A DNA stretch of 64,000 nt from Candidatus Gastranaerophilales bacterium (GTDB taxonomy: Bacteria > Cyanobacteriota > Vampirovibrionia > Gastranaerophilales > Gastranaerophilaceae), in the NCBI GenBank assembly GCA_944322785.1, contig CALUPW010000004.1:62001-126000 (forward strand). The letters run 5' to 3'. The position numbers and the translations under genes were made by a program. Positions 1-8,318 of this stretch are shown here, in pieces. Every line of letters starts with the position of its first letter. Within the stretch, counting starts at the first letter, position 1. The notes beneath the pieces were generated by a model. It was not told the origin of the DNA and made no database searches. It saw nothing but the letters and a program-made list of their open reading frames with translations.

Positions 1-10
1 CTATTCTTTA

Positions 11-46
11 TGCAAAACAGTCATGACTTATTCAGACTGTTTTGCA
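11..46 (+). terminator. Rho-independent terminator of an upstream gene
   Basis: A perfect 12-bp inverted repeat (TGCAAAACAGTC at 11-22, GACTGTTTTGCA at 35-46) is followed by a T-rich tail. The gene it would end lies left of the window. It also separates that gene from the minus-strand pilin that ends at 70. Confidence 0.7.
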
Positions 47-69
47 TTTTTAATAGCCGCTATACGAAA

Positions 70-828
70 TTACCACGGATAATTATCGGGGATTTTCCAG
101 CCGCTTCTAAATATTAGCGCACCACACAAAAATCCGGAAAATTTTTCTCCGGACTTATTGCATCCATAAGGAGCACTAGTTATCAAGTCTTCAGTAGTTT
201 TATAATAATTGGAACCCCAAAATTTTAAGTAATAGTTCTTTCTGTCACTATAATTTGGATGTCCATATATATCAAAAACAAATATATCACGCCCAACCTG
301 ATTTGGTTTCTGGTGCGCATTTATATCAACAAACATCCATATATAACCATTTAGAGTATTTGGTAAAAAATAAATATACATTCCGTCATTGGTTTTTACT
401 ATATAATTAGCGAGATAAATGCCGGCAGCATCTTGTCCGCTTAAACTATTTATTGTGTATTCCTCTTTGGAAAAACAATTTGCAGAATAACATTCTCTGG
501 CATCTTTCATATACGGCAGATAATAACGTTGAAAAAATTTGTCCATACTTTTATCATACTCATCTTTCGGAAAATCCCAATAGACCATTTCGCCATTTTC
601 AGCCTCTGAAAGATTTATTACATTTGCCATTACGGAATAAAATTTCTTTAATCTCTCAATTGTAACCTGTTTTTGATATTTTGCAAGAAGCATTGGCATA
701 GTCATTGCTGCAACTATTCCGATTATGCCGAGTGTTATCAAAACTTCTGCCATGGTGAAGGCTGCTTTGCGGCTTGTATTGTCAGTCTGTCCTGCGGGGC
801 GGAGGTTGTTAGACGAAATTTTCGTCAT
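70..828 (-). CDS. Type IV pilin-like (pseudopilin) protein with disrupted leader
   Basis: The N-terminal hydrophobic helix contains FTMAEVLITLGIIGIVAAMT, the class III signal/N-methylation core of type IV pilins and type II secretion pseudopilins. The rest is a globular domain with few cysteines, ending in NYPW. The usual Gly before the cleavage-site Phe is replaced by Ala (KAAF). I place the start at ATG 828 because GGAGG lies 5 nt upstream, giving 252 residues. The frame stays open to a TTG at 1044. The only good promoter (1101-1129) and another Shine-Dalgarno/GTG pair (1069-1074/1063) lie further upstream, out of frame because of a 12-G run (1023-1034). So the expressed N-terminus is uncertain. 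Processing would need the prepilin peptidase at 9101. Family assignment is firm; start and role (pilus or competence/secretion pseudopilus) are not. Confidence 0.8.
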   Translation of the reverse strand: MTKISSNNLRPAGQTDNTSRKAAFTMAEVLITLGIIGIVAAMTMPMLLAKYQKQVTIERLKKFYSVMANVINLSEAENGEMVYWDFPKDEYDKSMDKFFQRYYLPYMKDARECYSANCFSKEEYTINSLSGQDAAGIYLANYIVKTNDGMYIYFLPNTLNGYIWMFVDINAHQKPNQVGRDIFVFDIYGHPNYSDRKNYYLKFWGSNYYKTTEDLITSAPYGCNKSGEKFSGFLCGALIFRSGWKIPDNYPW

Positions 829-1063
829 TCTGGCCTCCGAGCCGGAATCTTTCCTGATTGATTTTATCAAAATTGATAGATTCTGAATCAAGTTCAGAAT
901 GACGTAACGGTTTTCGTAAAATGGTTCAAGACATGAGCTTTTGAGAGGCTTTGGACTTAAATTGTCCTTGGCTGAAGAATGACATAAGTCTAAATCGCAA
1001 CAGGAGCCTGTTTTACGGGTTGCCCCCCCCCCCCTGAATTTCAATCATAATCTGCTTTTTCAC
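829..1063 (-). repeat. Repeat-like insert plus poly-G tract in pilin leader
   Basis: This stretch lies between a well-formed promoter/SD/GTG start and the pilin domain. It holds an 8-bp inverted repeat (ATTCTGAA 880-887, TTCAGAAT 893-900) of the kind found in dispersed intergenic repeats, whose translation gives the VILNLIQNL pattern. It also has a short palindrome around 811-825 and an uninterrupted run of 12 C on the plus strand (1023-1034). The composition is unlike pilin coding sequence. From the GTG at 1063 the frame hits a TAA at 1013-1015. Tract lengths of 11 or 14 would instead join it to the pilin frame. Confidence 0.6.
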
Positions 1064-1100
1064 CGTTTCCTCCTGTTTTTTATATATTCATTACTAATTT

Positions 1101-1129
1101 AATATACTGTATTTTTTCCAATTTTTCAA
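1101..1129 (-). promoter_or_regulatory. Sigma-70-type promoter for the pilin-like gene
   Basis: On the minus strand, TTGAAA (1124-1129) is separated by exactly 17 nt from TATATT (1101-1106). The predicted start, near 1094, gives a ~30-nt leader to the AGGAGG/GTG at 1063. The same TTxxxA-N17-TATATT layout precedes the other pilin gene at 37040. Confidence 0.65.
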
Positions 1130-1227
1130 TGTTTTAAAATAAATAAAAAGCGATATAATTGTTTACATCAGTTTCTAATCTGAATTCTTTATGATAAAAT
1201 CAGAAAAAAGTTTTATAAGGATTTTTT

Positions 1228-2064
1228 ATGTTCAGTACAGATACAATTTATGAAGTAGTAATATTTTCAATAGGCGATACCAAAGCAGGGACAAAAATGG
1301 GTAAACTTCAGCTTAAAAATCCTGAAGATGGCACCCTTTTAAACTGCGTTCTATGGGAAGAAGCCTTAAACCGTATGGACAGCAAACTTTTTAGATGCGG
1401 TAATCTTTTAAGAATTGTTTCAGGTTCTTTTAATGAAAAGTTCAACAACTGTCTTATCACATCTCTTGAACTTGTTAAAGAAGCCAAAATGGGGCTTAAT
1501 GAAACTGAGCGGGAAGTTTACTTTAGAGAATTGACTTCATATTTTGACAAAATCAAAAATGACAGATTAAGACAGTTTTTGAATGAATATTTTGAAACTC
1601 ACAAAGAAAGAATTAAAGTAGCACCTGCAGCTAAACTTATGCATCACAACTATATCGGAGGGTTGCTTGTGCATACTGTTGAATGCCTGAAGTTTGCCGA
1701 ATTAAATATGGATGCTATGGATTACAAACCAAATCGTGACAACATATATGCCGCCTGCATTCTTCATGACATCGGCAAAATTTTTGAATACACTATAGAT
1801 TTAGAAACCGGACTGATTGATTATGACGAAGATTTCCGTCATGAATGGCTAACACATTCACAATACGGATTTTCAATATGTATGACAAACGGGTTTAAAG
1901 AAATTGCAAAAATGATTGCTGCTCACCACGGCAGAGCAGAATGGGGCGCTATCATTGATCTTAACGAGCGGGATTTGGAACCCGAACTTTACCTTATTCA
2001 TCTGATAGATAACATGTCTGCAAAATTCGGCAAAATAAATACAGCTATGCTTGAACAGCAATAA
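1228..2064 (+). CDS. YhaM-like 3'-5' exoribonuclease (OB fold + HD domain)
   Basis: The 278-residue protein begins with an OB-fold-like nucleic-acid binding region (about 1-90), followed by an HD phosphohydrolase domain. Visible metal-site motifs are HHNYIGGLLVHT (about 137-148) and HDIGK (about 180). This order matches YhaM/CBF1-family exonucleases that trim RNA and some DNA 3' ends, slightly shorter than the 314-residue Bacillus protein. AAGGA precedes the ATG. A TATAAT at 1154-1159 could serve as -10, but no clear -35 is visible. The two nucleotide-kinase genes follow in the same direction after 51 nt, so this looks like the first gene of a three-gene operon linking RNA turnover and nucleotide phosphorylation. 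The family call is confident; substrate is inferred. Confidence 0.82.
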   Translation: MFSTDTIYEVVIFSIGDTKAGTKMGKLQLKNPEDGTLLNCVLWEEALNRMDSKLFRCGNLLRIVSGSFNEKFNNCLITSLELVKEAKMGLNETEREVYFRELTSYFDKIKNDRLRQFLNEYFETHKERIKVAPAAKLMHHNYIGGLLVHTVECLKFAELNMDAMDYKPNRDNIYAACILHDIGKIFEYTIDLETGLIDYDEDFRHEWLTHSQYGFSICMTNGFKEIAKMIAAHHGRAEWGAIIDLNERDLEPELYLIHLIDNMSAKFGKINTAMLEQQ

Positions 2065-2115
2065 TAAAAACGTTCATAACTAAATTTACGTCTCAAAAAT
2101 AAAGGAGTTAAAAAC

Positions 2116-2790
2116 TTGTCTAAATTAACGGAAAAACATAATCTTAAAGGTACTCTAATCTGCGTTGAAGGTATTGACGGCTCTGGCAAATCCACACAAC
2201 TCGCACTTTTGCGGGATTGGCTTAAGTCAATCGGTCAGGACGTTATCTTTACCGAGTGGAACTCCTCCGAACTTATCTGCCAGACAACAAAACTTGCCAA
2301 AAAGAAAAATATGCTCTCCCCGAGAACATTTTCTCTTTTGCATGCGGTCGACTTTGCAGACAGATTGAAACAGGTCATTGATCCGGCTTTAAAAGCAGGT
2401 TTTATAGTTCTTGCTGACAGATATGCATATACAGCATTTGCCAGGGATGTTGCAAGAGGAGTTGACCCGCAGTGGGTCAGAAAAGTTTATGATTTTGCAA
2501 TCAGACCTGATCTTGCGGTTTATTTTGATATCAATCCGAAAACCTCAATGGAAAGAATCTGTGCAAACCGTGCACCGAAATTTTACGAAGCGGGTATGGA
2601 TTTAAAACTCAGCAATGACCCGTATGAAAGCTATATGATTTTTCAAGGGCGGGTAATTAAAGAATATCAAAAAATGGTCGATGAATTCGGTCTTGTAAAA
2701 ATCAATGCAACAGAATCAATTCATAAAAAACAGGTTAAAATAAGAGAACTGCTCAAAGAAGTTTTAAAAGCTAAAGGAGTTGTAATATAA
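2116..2790 (+). CDS. tmk: Thymidylate kinase family protein (first of tandem pair)
   Basis: 224 residues. The P-loop EGIDGSGKST is at 18-27, and the DRY motif of dTMP kinases appears in LADRYAYTAFARD (about 97-109). Thymidylate kinase converts dTMP to dTDP with ATP for DNA synthesis. The start is a TTG at 2116 with AGGAG 8 nt upstream; no ATG fits better. The stop overlaps the ATG of the next gene by 1 nt (TAATG), so the two are translationally coupled. The neighbour is a close paralogue, and from sequence alone I cannot say which is the true Tmk. The other may have a different nucleotide specificity. Confidence 0.8.
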   Translation: MSKLTEKHNLKGTLICVEGIDGSGKSTQLALLRDWLKSIGQDVIFTEWNSSELICQTTKLAKKKNMLSPRTFSLLHAVDFADRLKQVIDPALKAGFIVLADRYAYTAFARDVARGVDPQWVRKVYDFAIRPDLAVYFDINPKTSMERICANRAPKFYEAGMDLKLSNDPYESYMIFQGRVIKEYQKMVDEFGLVKINATESIHKKQVKIRELLKEVLKAKGVVI

Positions 2791-3461
2791 TGGAAAAATT
2801 TAAAAAGAAACACAACTATGAAGGATTGCTTATCGTAATCGAAGGAACAGATGGAAGCGGCAAATCCACACAACTTGAACTTTTAAAACGCTCAATTGAA
2901 GATCAGTCCTACGGGGTTATGGTTTCCGAATGGAAAACCTCCAGACTTATTGCAAAAGTTATTGATGATGCAAAGGACAGAAACCTGCTTAATGCAACAA
3001 CCTACAGTCTTTTGTATGCGGCAGACTTTGCGGACAGGCTTGAAAACAATATTATCCCCGCATTAAAATCCGGATTTATAGTTCTGCTTGACAGATATTA
3101 TTATACGGCGCTTGCTAGGGATGTTGTCAGGGGACAAAATATAGAATGGGTTAAAAACCTGTATGAATATGCACCCGAACCTGATCTGGTATTTTATCTG
3201 GATATGCCTGTTGATGTGCTTTTAAAAAGAATTATCGGTACAACCGGTCTGGATTTTTATGAAAGCGGACGGGATGTCGGATTTTCAACAGACTTTTACA
3301 AAAGCTTCGAAATCTATCAGAAAAAATGTCTGGAAGAATACAATAATATGAAAAATGAGTACAACTTTATAAGTATCGACGGAACAAAATCAATTGATGA
3401 AATTCATCAAATTATGCAGACTGAAGTCCAAAATATACTTGATTCCGGTGTGATGTATTAA
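2790..3461 (+). CDS. Thymidylate kinase family protein (second of tandem pair)
   Basis: 223 residues, collinear with the preceding kinase: P-loop EGTDGSGKST near residues 18-27, then LLDRYYYTALARDVVRG. The two copies share overall order but have diverged widely, including around the FYESG segment, so the duplication is old. It begins on the 1-nt TAATG overlap with the upstream stop. Possibilities are a second dTMP kinase, a deoxynucleoside (mono)phosphate kinase, or a heteromeric partner. Both P-loops and DR motifs look intact, so neither copy looks dead. Specificity is unknown. Confidence 0.75.
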   Translation: MEKFKKKHNYEGLLIVIEGTDGSGKSTQLELLKRSIEDQSYGVMVSEWKTSRLIAKVIDDAKDRNLLNATTYSLLYAADFADRLENNIIPALKSGFIVLLDRYYYTALARDVVRGQNIEWVKNLYEYAPEPDLVFYLDMPVDVLLKRIIGTTGLDFYESGRDVGFSTDFYKSFEIYQKKCLEEYNNMKNEYNFISIDGTKSIDEIHQIMQTEVQNILDSGVMY

Positions 3462-3612
3462 AAAACGCCGCCTTTACAAACTTATTTTCAATACTTTGTA
3501 AACTTATAAACATAAAAATTTACGTACTGAAACATTTTGCGCCAAACGTCAAAATTCATGGTACATTATAAGAATAGTAAGTGAGACAAACACAGTTTAA
3601 GGAGATTAATGA

Positions 3613-4278
3613 ATGTCTGAATACTTGAGCAAGGAAGAGATTAAGCAATGGAGAAGCTCATTAGAAAAGATTACATTAGAGGAATTTGCGGCAAGATTAG
3701 GCAAAAAGATTGAAGAAGCAAAACCAACCAACGATCTGGTTGATATTGTTTTGAAAGGTCAGCCTGTAGTTTCAACGGCAGATGACTGGATGCCTTCAAA
3801 AGCCGAAAGATTAAGCACAATTGCAGACAGAGCTTTTGAGCGTGAACGTGAAATTGCACCCTCGCCTTTTTCAATCTCAAATCTTAAAGTAGACATTGAC
3901 GAGGAAGTTAAATCTAAAGTTGAAAAGAAAACTTCTAAAAAAACTAAAACTGTACAAAAAACAGCAATTAAAGAAAAGGAAACAAAACCCGCAAAAGCGG
4001 CAAAATCTACCGCTAAACCACCGGTAAAAACAAAAGCTGCGAAAGATTTGCGTGAAGAAGTAAGAGTTGTTTTCAAAAAAGCACTTACAGACAGAGAACA
4101 AAAAGTATTTGATTATTTTTTGGAAAACAACAACAAAATCGTATATGCAAAAGATCTTGCAAACCTTCTTGAATTGCCGAGAGATTATGTTTATAAATAC
4201 ATAAAAAATCTGAGAGCAAAAATTGAAGGCGATAAACTTAAAAATGCAGATAAAGGCGGATTTGTATTAAACGTTTAA
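3613..4278 (+). CDS. Lysine-rich linker, winged-helix DNA-binding protein
   Basis: 221 residues in three parts: an acidic/neutral N-terminal region (about 1-95), a Lys/Ala/Pro/Thr-rich low-complexity linker (about 100-145) resembling histone-H1-type tails, and a C-terminal helix-turn-helix of winged type (about 155-221; DREQKVFDYFL, then AKDLANLLELPRDYVYKYIKNLRAKI). I do not recognise a named family. The layout suggests a nucleoid-associated or regulatory DNA-binding protein. The ATG at 3613 has GGAG about 8 nt upstream; the ATG at 3609 runs into a stop at once. The gene stands alone and ends at a strong bidirectional terminator. Confidence 0.65.
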   Translation: MSEYLSKEEIKQWRSSLEKITLEEFAARLGKKIEEAKPTNDLVDIVLKGQPVVSTADDWMPSKAERLSTIADRAFEREREIAPSPFSISNLKVDIDEEVKSKVEKKTSKKTKTVQKTAIKEKETKPAKAAKSTAKPPVKTKAAKDLREEVRVVFKKALTDREQKVFDYFLENNNKIVYAKDLANLLELPRDYVYKYIKNLRAKIEGDKLKNADKGGFVLNV

Positions 4279-4291
4279 AAGTTTTTATAAG

Positions 4292-4333
4292 AAAGCAACG
4301 GTCGTGGATTTTAAAATCCACGACCGTTGCTTT
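4292..4333. terminator. Bidirectional terminator, 21-bp perfect palindrome
   Basis: AAAGCAACGGTCGTGG... (4292-4312) is perfectly complementary to 4313-4333. There is an A run on the left and a T run on the right, so it can end both the plus-strand winged-helix gene and the convergent minus-strand transporter. Confidence 0.85.
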
Positions 4334-4353
4334 TTATTTTATATTGTTTTTAT

Positions 4354-5739
4354 TTATTCATTTATTTCATTAACTTTTGCCGCAATAAATGCCGAAATTA
4401 ATAGACAAACAGCACCGATTATGAATACATATTCCCAGTGGTGATTGATATTAATAGTGTCCCCGACAAAGAATGAACATTTTGAAATAAACCATGCAAC
4501 AAGAGTACAAACAAATACCTGCGGCCCTGCAATAAATATATTAAAAATTCCCATAACAGAACCTTCAGTGCCTTTTTTGATAAACTGCGAAAGCATAGCA
4601 AACGGAAGAGCACAAATACTTGCCCAGCCGATACCTGCAAGTCCCATCAAAGCGGCAACTGCAAAATGTGACTTTGTAAATGCCATTCCTAAATAAGCCG
4701 CAACCATTGAAATCAATGATATTATGTGCACTTTTTTGTTACCGTGTTTTGCTGATAAAATTCCGATTGGAATTGCAACAACAAAGCAAATAAAGTTGAA
4801 AATTGCAAAACAAATTGATGAAAAATTAGTTCCGTTTGTAACAGCTTCCTGAAAATAGAATTTCGTTGTAACATCAGCTGTTGATAAATCCGGAACATTA
4901 TAAATTGTATGAATTGAATACTGTGTAAAATTAATTAAAAGACACATTGTACCAATCCATGTAAAAAACTGCATCCAGCAAATTTTTGAAACTTCCGGTG
5001 ACATCGCAAAGAAATTTATCAGTGAATCCAGAAAAGAAGTTTCTTCTTTTTCCGCATCATGCACAAGTTCAACCTCTTTGCGCAGCGAATGTTCTTTTAT
5101 TGTAATACACGTCCATATCATTGCAAGTGTGAAAGCAAGAGCAGCCATTACAAACTGTGCATTAACAGACATTTGATAATTAAAAACCAGTTTTAAAAAC
5201 GGCGCTGTACCTGCTGCCACAACAGAGCCTAAACCAATCGCAAGCGAAATAAAAGAATTTGCAATAGAATGCTGCTCCGGCGGAACTACATCAGGAATTA
5301 AAGCTCTGTAAGGTCCCTGCGCAATATTGATACATGCATCAATTACCCATATCATAATTGCGGCAATCAACAAAGCCGTTAAAGCAGGAAGCTGAATACC
5401 TGTCAAATTTTGGAAGAATTTTGCAACATCCGCAGAATTCGGAAAAATCCAGAGTGCAAGAGATGCAATTAAAGCTCCACCCAAAAGATAAGGACGTCTT
5501 CTGCCAAAAGGAGAAATAGTTTTATCGGAAAGCGCCCCCACAAGCGGCTGTACAACCATTCCGGTAAAAGGTCCGGCAAGCCAGATTAAGCCGTAAATGA
5601 GCGGTGATGCCCCCAGGCTCTCCGTAACAGGCCCTGACAAAATAATTCTCATCTGCCATGCAAATTGCAGACCGAAAAAACCGAGTGCAAAATTAAGGAA
5701 TTGCACAGGCGTAAATTTTTTAAGATTGCTGTCTTCCAT
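4354..5739 (-). CDS. MFS sugar transporter, SLC45/GPH-like
   Basis: 461 residues with about 12 hydrophobic segments. The segment DKTISPFGRRRPYLLGG in the 2-3 loop is the GRRRP signature of sucrose/SLC45 and related glycoside-cation symporters, and a central cytoplasmic loop (about residues 240-260) splits the protein in two halves. It probably imports a sugar or glycoside with a cation; the substrate cannot be told. I set the start at ATG 5739 (MEDSNLKK), which has GGGAG 6 nt upstream, rather than at upstream in-frame codons. A small membrane protein gene sits just upstream on the same strand. No glycosidase is adjacent. Confidence 0.75.
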   Translation of the reverse strand: MEDSNLKKFTPVQFLNFALGFFGLQFAWQMRIILSGPVTESLGASPLIYGLIWLAGPFTGMVVQPLVGALSDKTISPFGRRRPYLLGGALIASLALWIFPNSADVAKFFQNLTGIQLPALTALLIAAIMIWVIDACINIAQGPYRALIPDVVPPEQHSIANSFISLAIGLGSVVAAGTAPFLKLVFNYQMSVNAQFVMAALAFTLAMIWTCITIKEHSLRKEVELVHDAEKEETSFLDSLINFFAMSPEVSKICWMQFFTWIGTMCLLINFTQYSIHTIYNVPDLSTADVTTKFYFQEAVTNGTNFSSICFAIFNFICFVVAIPIGILSAKHGNKKVHIISLISMVAAYLGMAFTKSHFAVAALMGLAGIGWASICALPFAMLSQFIKKGTEGSVMGIFNIFIAGPQVFVCTLVAWFISKCSFFVGDTININHHWEYVFIIGAVCLLISAFIAAKVNEINE

Positions 5740-5829
5740 CAATTTCTCCCAAACAAAATACTTCTGTACACTAAAAATACAACGAACAAAAGGTATCGTC
5801 AAGGCGACTGGTATATAATGATAAATTAA

Positions 5830-6201
5830 TTAAAAGAGAATACCGTTAGGTAACAGAGTCTTTCTAAATAAATTATAATAAATAATATAGGAAAAAATAA
5901 CAATAACAAGTCCTGTGATATAACATCCTATATTTTTTTGGGTTTTGCCGGACTCATAAAGACTTAAACAAACTAAAGATACTATAAATAACAGAACAAA
6001 TCTTGCAGCTTCAATACCAAAAAGTTCAAAAGGATTAATATTTGCAAGTCCGACAACAACTATCATCGGAGGCATCATCGCAAAAAACAAACATAACAAC
6101 GCCAATATATTCCAGCATAACAGACCTAGACAAGGTATGGTTAAAAACAGTAACAACAACCCGGTAATATTAAATAATCCTGAATTTGGCTTTGTTTCCA
6201 A
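5830..6201 (-). CDS. Small hypothetical membrane protein
   Basis: 123 residues with about four hydrophobic stretches (for example LLLLFLTIPCLGLLCW and FVLLFIVSLVCLSLY). No family recognised. The start is probably the TTG at 6201 with GGAG 9 nt upstream. It lies between pyrG and the transporter on the same strand. Inner-membrane location is inferred. Confidence 0.5.
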   Translation of the reverse strand: METKPNSGLFNITGLLLLFLTIPCLGLLCWNILALLCLFFAMMPPMIVVVGLANINPFELFGIEAARFVLLFIVSLVCLSLYESGKTQKNIGCYITGLVIVIFSYIIYYNLFRKTLLPNGILF

Positions 6202-6236
6202 AGGTTAAATCTCCGCTTTTAAGATATTGTTTTTCA

Positions 6237-7835
6237 TTATTTTTTAACAGCCGCATCAATCAGCCCTTTAAACAGAGGATGCGGTCTTTCAGGACGTGAC
6301 TTAAATTCCGGATGGAATTGAGATGCAACAAACCAGTCAAGTTTCGGAATTTCAACAACTTCTGCTAACATTCCGTCAGGCGACATGCCGGAAAATACCA
6401 GTCCTGCATCTTCAAGCTGTTTAATATATTCGTTATTAACTTCGTATCTGTGGCGATGACGCTCTGAAATCTTTTCTTTTCCGTAAGCCTTCTGTGCTTT
6501 TGAACCTTTTTTCAAAATACAGTCGTATGCACCTAATCTCATTGTTCCGCCGTAACCTTGAACATTTTTTTGTTCAAGCATTAAATCAATAACCGGATGC
6601 TGAGCGTTTTCATCAAATTCCGCAGAATTTGCACCCTTTAAACCAACGACATTTCTTGCATATTCAATTACTGCACACTGCATTCCAAGACAAAGTCCTA
6701 AAAACGGAACATTATTTTCACGTGCATATCTGATTACATTTAGTTTGCCTTCAATACCACGGACACCAAATCCCCCCGGAACAACAACAGCCTGAATATC
6801 TTTCATTAAGTCCTTGCACTTTGCAAAATCGACACATTCTTCCGAGTTTATCCACTTAATTTCAACAGCCGCATCGTTTGCGTATCCTGCATGTTTTAAA
6901 GATTCGACAACAGAGATATAGGCATCCGAAAGTTTGGTATATTTGCCTGCAATTGCAACTTTAATTGACTTTTTGGGATTTTTAATTTTATCAACTAAAT
7001 TTTCCCATCCGGACAAATCCGCTTTTTTATCCTCAACACGGAGCATATCAAGAACAACATGCGCCATATTCTGCGCCTCAAGAGCCAGCGGAACTTCATA
7101 TATACTTTTCATATCACGGCATTCGATAACCGCATCTTTTGCAACAGAACAGAAAAGAGCAAGTTTTTCTTTTTCTGTTTTAGGAATCGGTTTTGTAGTA
7201 CGGCATACAAGAATTTCAGGCTGAATACCGTAACTCCTTAAAACATTAACACTGTGTTGAGAAGGTTTTGTTTTAAGTTCGCCTGATGTCGGCAAATACG
7301 GAAGCAATGTACAGTGTATTGATATTGCATTTCCGATTCCTGCTTCTGTCTTAAACTGACGAATAGCCTCAACAAACGGCAAGCTTTCAATATCACCGAC
7401 CGTTCCGCCGATTTCAATAAGCTGAAAATCAGGATTAAACTGTTTGGCAGCCCCTATTATACGTGATTTAATTTCATTTGTTATATGTGGAATTACCTGA
7501 ACTGTTCCGCCAAGATAATCCCCGCGTCTTTCTTTTTTTATTACATGCTGATAAACACTCCCGGAGGTAACATTGTTCAATTTACCGAGACTTGTATCCG
7601 TAAATCTTTCATAATGCCCTAAATCCAAATCGGTTTCGGCACCGTCATCCGTTACAAACACTTCACCATGTTGAAATGGACTCATTGTTCCGGGGTCAAC
7701 ATTGATATACGGGTCAAACTTTTGATTAATTACCGAAAATCCTCTTGCTCTCAAAAGTTTTCCTAATGACGCAGCTATTATTCCTTTTCCCAATGAACTA
7801 ACAACACCGCCTGTTATAAAAATATATTTTGTCAT
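6237..7835 (-). CDS. pyrG: CTP synthase
   Basis: 532 residues, normal length. The N-terminal amidoligase domain begins [17 protein letters not shown] with its P-loop, followed by [20 protein letters not shown]. The C-terminal class I glutaminase domain has the nucleophile elbow GLCLGMQ (Cys about residue 381) and the catalytic His/Glu in FHPEF. The enzyme converts UTP to CTP using ATP and glutamine, the last step of pyrimidine nucleotide synthesis. AAGGA precedes the ATG. It is followed 35 nt downstream by the small membrane gene. Confidence 0.97.
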   Translation of the reverse strand: MTKYIFITGGVVSSLGKGIIAASLGKLLRARGFSVINQKFDPYINVDPGTMSPFQHGEVFVTDDGAETDLDLGHYERFTDTSLGKLNNVTSGSVYQHVIKKERRGDYLGGTVQVIPHITNEIKSRIIGAAKQFNPDFQLIEIGGTVGDIESLPFVEAIRQFKTEAGIGNAISIHCTLLPYLPTSGELKTKPSQHSVNVLRSYGIQPEILVCRTTKPIPKTEKEKLALFCSVAKDAVIECRDMKSIYEVPLALEAQNMAHVVLDMLRVEDKKADLSGWENLVDKIKNPKKSIKVAIAGKYTKLSDAYISVVESLKHAGYANDAAVEIKWINSEECVDFAKCKDLMKDIQAVVVPGGFGVRGIEGKLNVIRYARENNVPFLGLCLGMQCAVIEYARNVVGLKGANSAEFDENAQHPVIDLMLEQKNVQGYGGTMRLGAYDCILKKGSKAQKAYGKEKISERHRHRYEVNNEYIKQLEDAGLVFSGMSPDGMLAEVVEIPKLDWFVASQFHPEFKSRPERPHPLFKGLIDAAVKK

Positions 7836-7893
7836 CTTTCCTTAACCCCGTTACTTATTCTATATCCTTGATTGTTTTATAATTTTTTTAATA

Positions 7894-8175
7894 CTAATTA
7901 ATTTTAGGAACTTTAAAAAATCCGTTTTCTTCCTCAGGCGCATTTGCCATCAATTCTTCTTTTGTCTGCTCGTAAACAACTTTGTCTTCTCTCATAACGT
8001 TTACAAAATCAATAACCTGCGTCATGGGTTTTACATTTGACGTGTCAACCTCATTCATCTGGTCAACATATTTTAAAACATCTCCAAGCTGCTTTGTATA
8101 AAGTTCTTTTTCATCCTCGGTAAGCTCAAGCCTGGCCAGTTTTGCAACGTGTTCAACATCTTTTATGGTAATCAT
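7894..8175 (-). CDS. gatC: Asp/Glu-tRNA(Asn/Gln) amidotransferase subunit C
   Basis: 93 residues, typical of GatC: ITIKDVEHVAKLARLELTED at the N-terminus and LGDVLKYVDQMNEVDTSNV in the middle. GatC stabilises the GatAB transamidosome that makes Gln-tRNA and Asn-tRNA from mischarged precursors. The start is ATG 8175, with GGAG 7 nt upstream; a GTG two codons earlier sits too close to the SD. gatA and gatB are not in this window, so gatC is unlinked from them. Confidence 0.92.
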   Translation of the reverse strand: MITIKDVEHVAKLARLELTEDEKELYTKQLGDVLKYVDQMNEVDTSNVKPMTQVIDFVNVMREDKVVYEQTKEELMANAPEEENGFFKVPKIN

Positions 8176-8285
8176 TTTCACTCTCCGTTTACAAATTAAT
8201 CAATACTGTTTTATATTAACATAAATAATATTTATCAAAAACAAATTATTAAATTTAATTAAAATTTTTAATTTTACAAAAGTTA

Positions 8286-8294
8286 TGCTATAAT
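8286..8294 (+). promoter_or_regulatory. Extended -10 promoter for SigF-like gene
   Basis: TGCTATAAT (8286-8294) is a perfect extended -10 (TGnTATAAT). The -35 region is only T-rich (about 8265-8270). It lies about 25 nt upstream of the TTG start. Confidence 0.5.
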
Positions 8295-8318
8295 TATGAA
8301 AGAAGTGGAGATTTATTC

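Noticed and set aside
2116-3461. Idea that the two kinase genes are one frameshifted gene
   Set aside because: Each has a full P-loop and DRY motif and is full length (224 and 223 residues).
3759-4101. Minus-strand frames inside the Lys-rich winged-helix gene
   Set aside because: They are antisense to a gene with a good start and terminator, and consist of Phe/Ser-rich mirror sequence from Lys codons.
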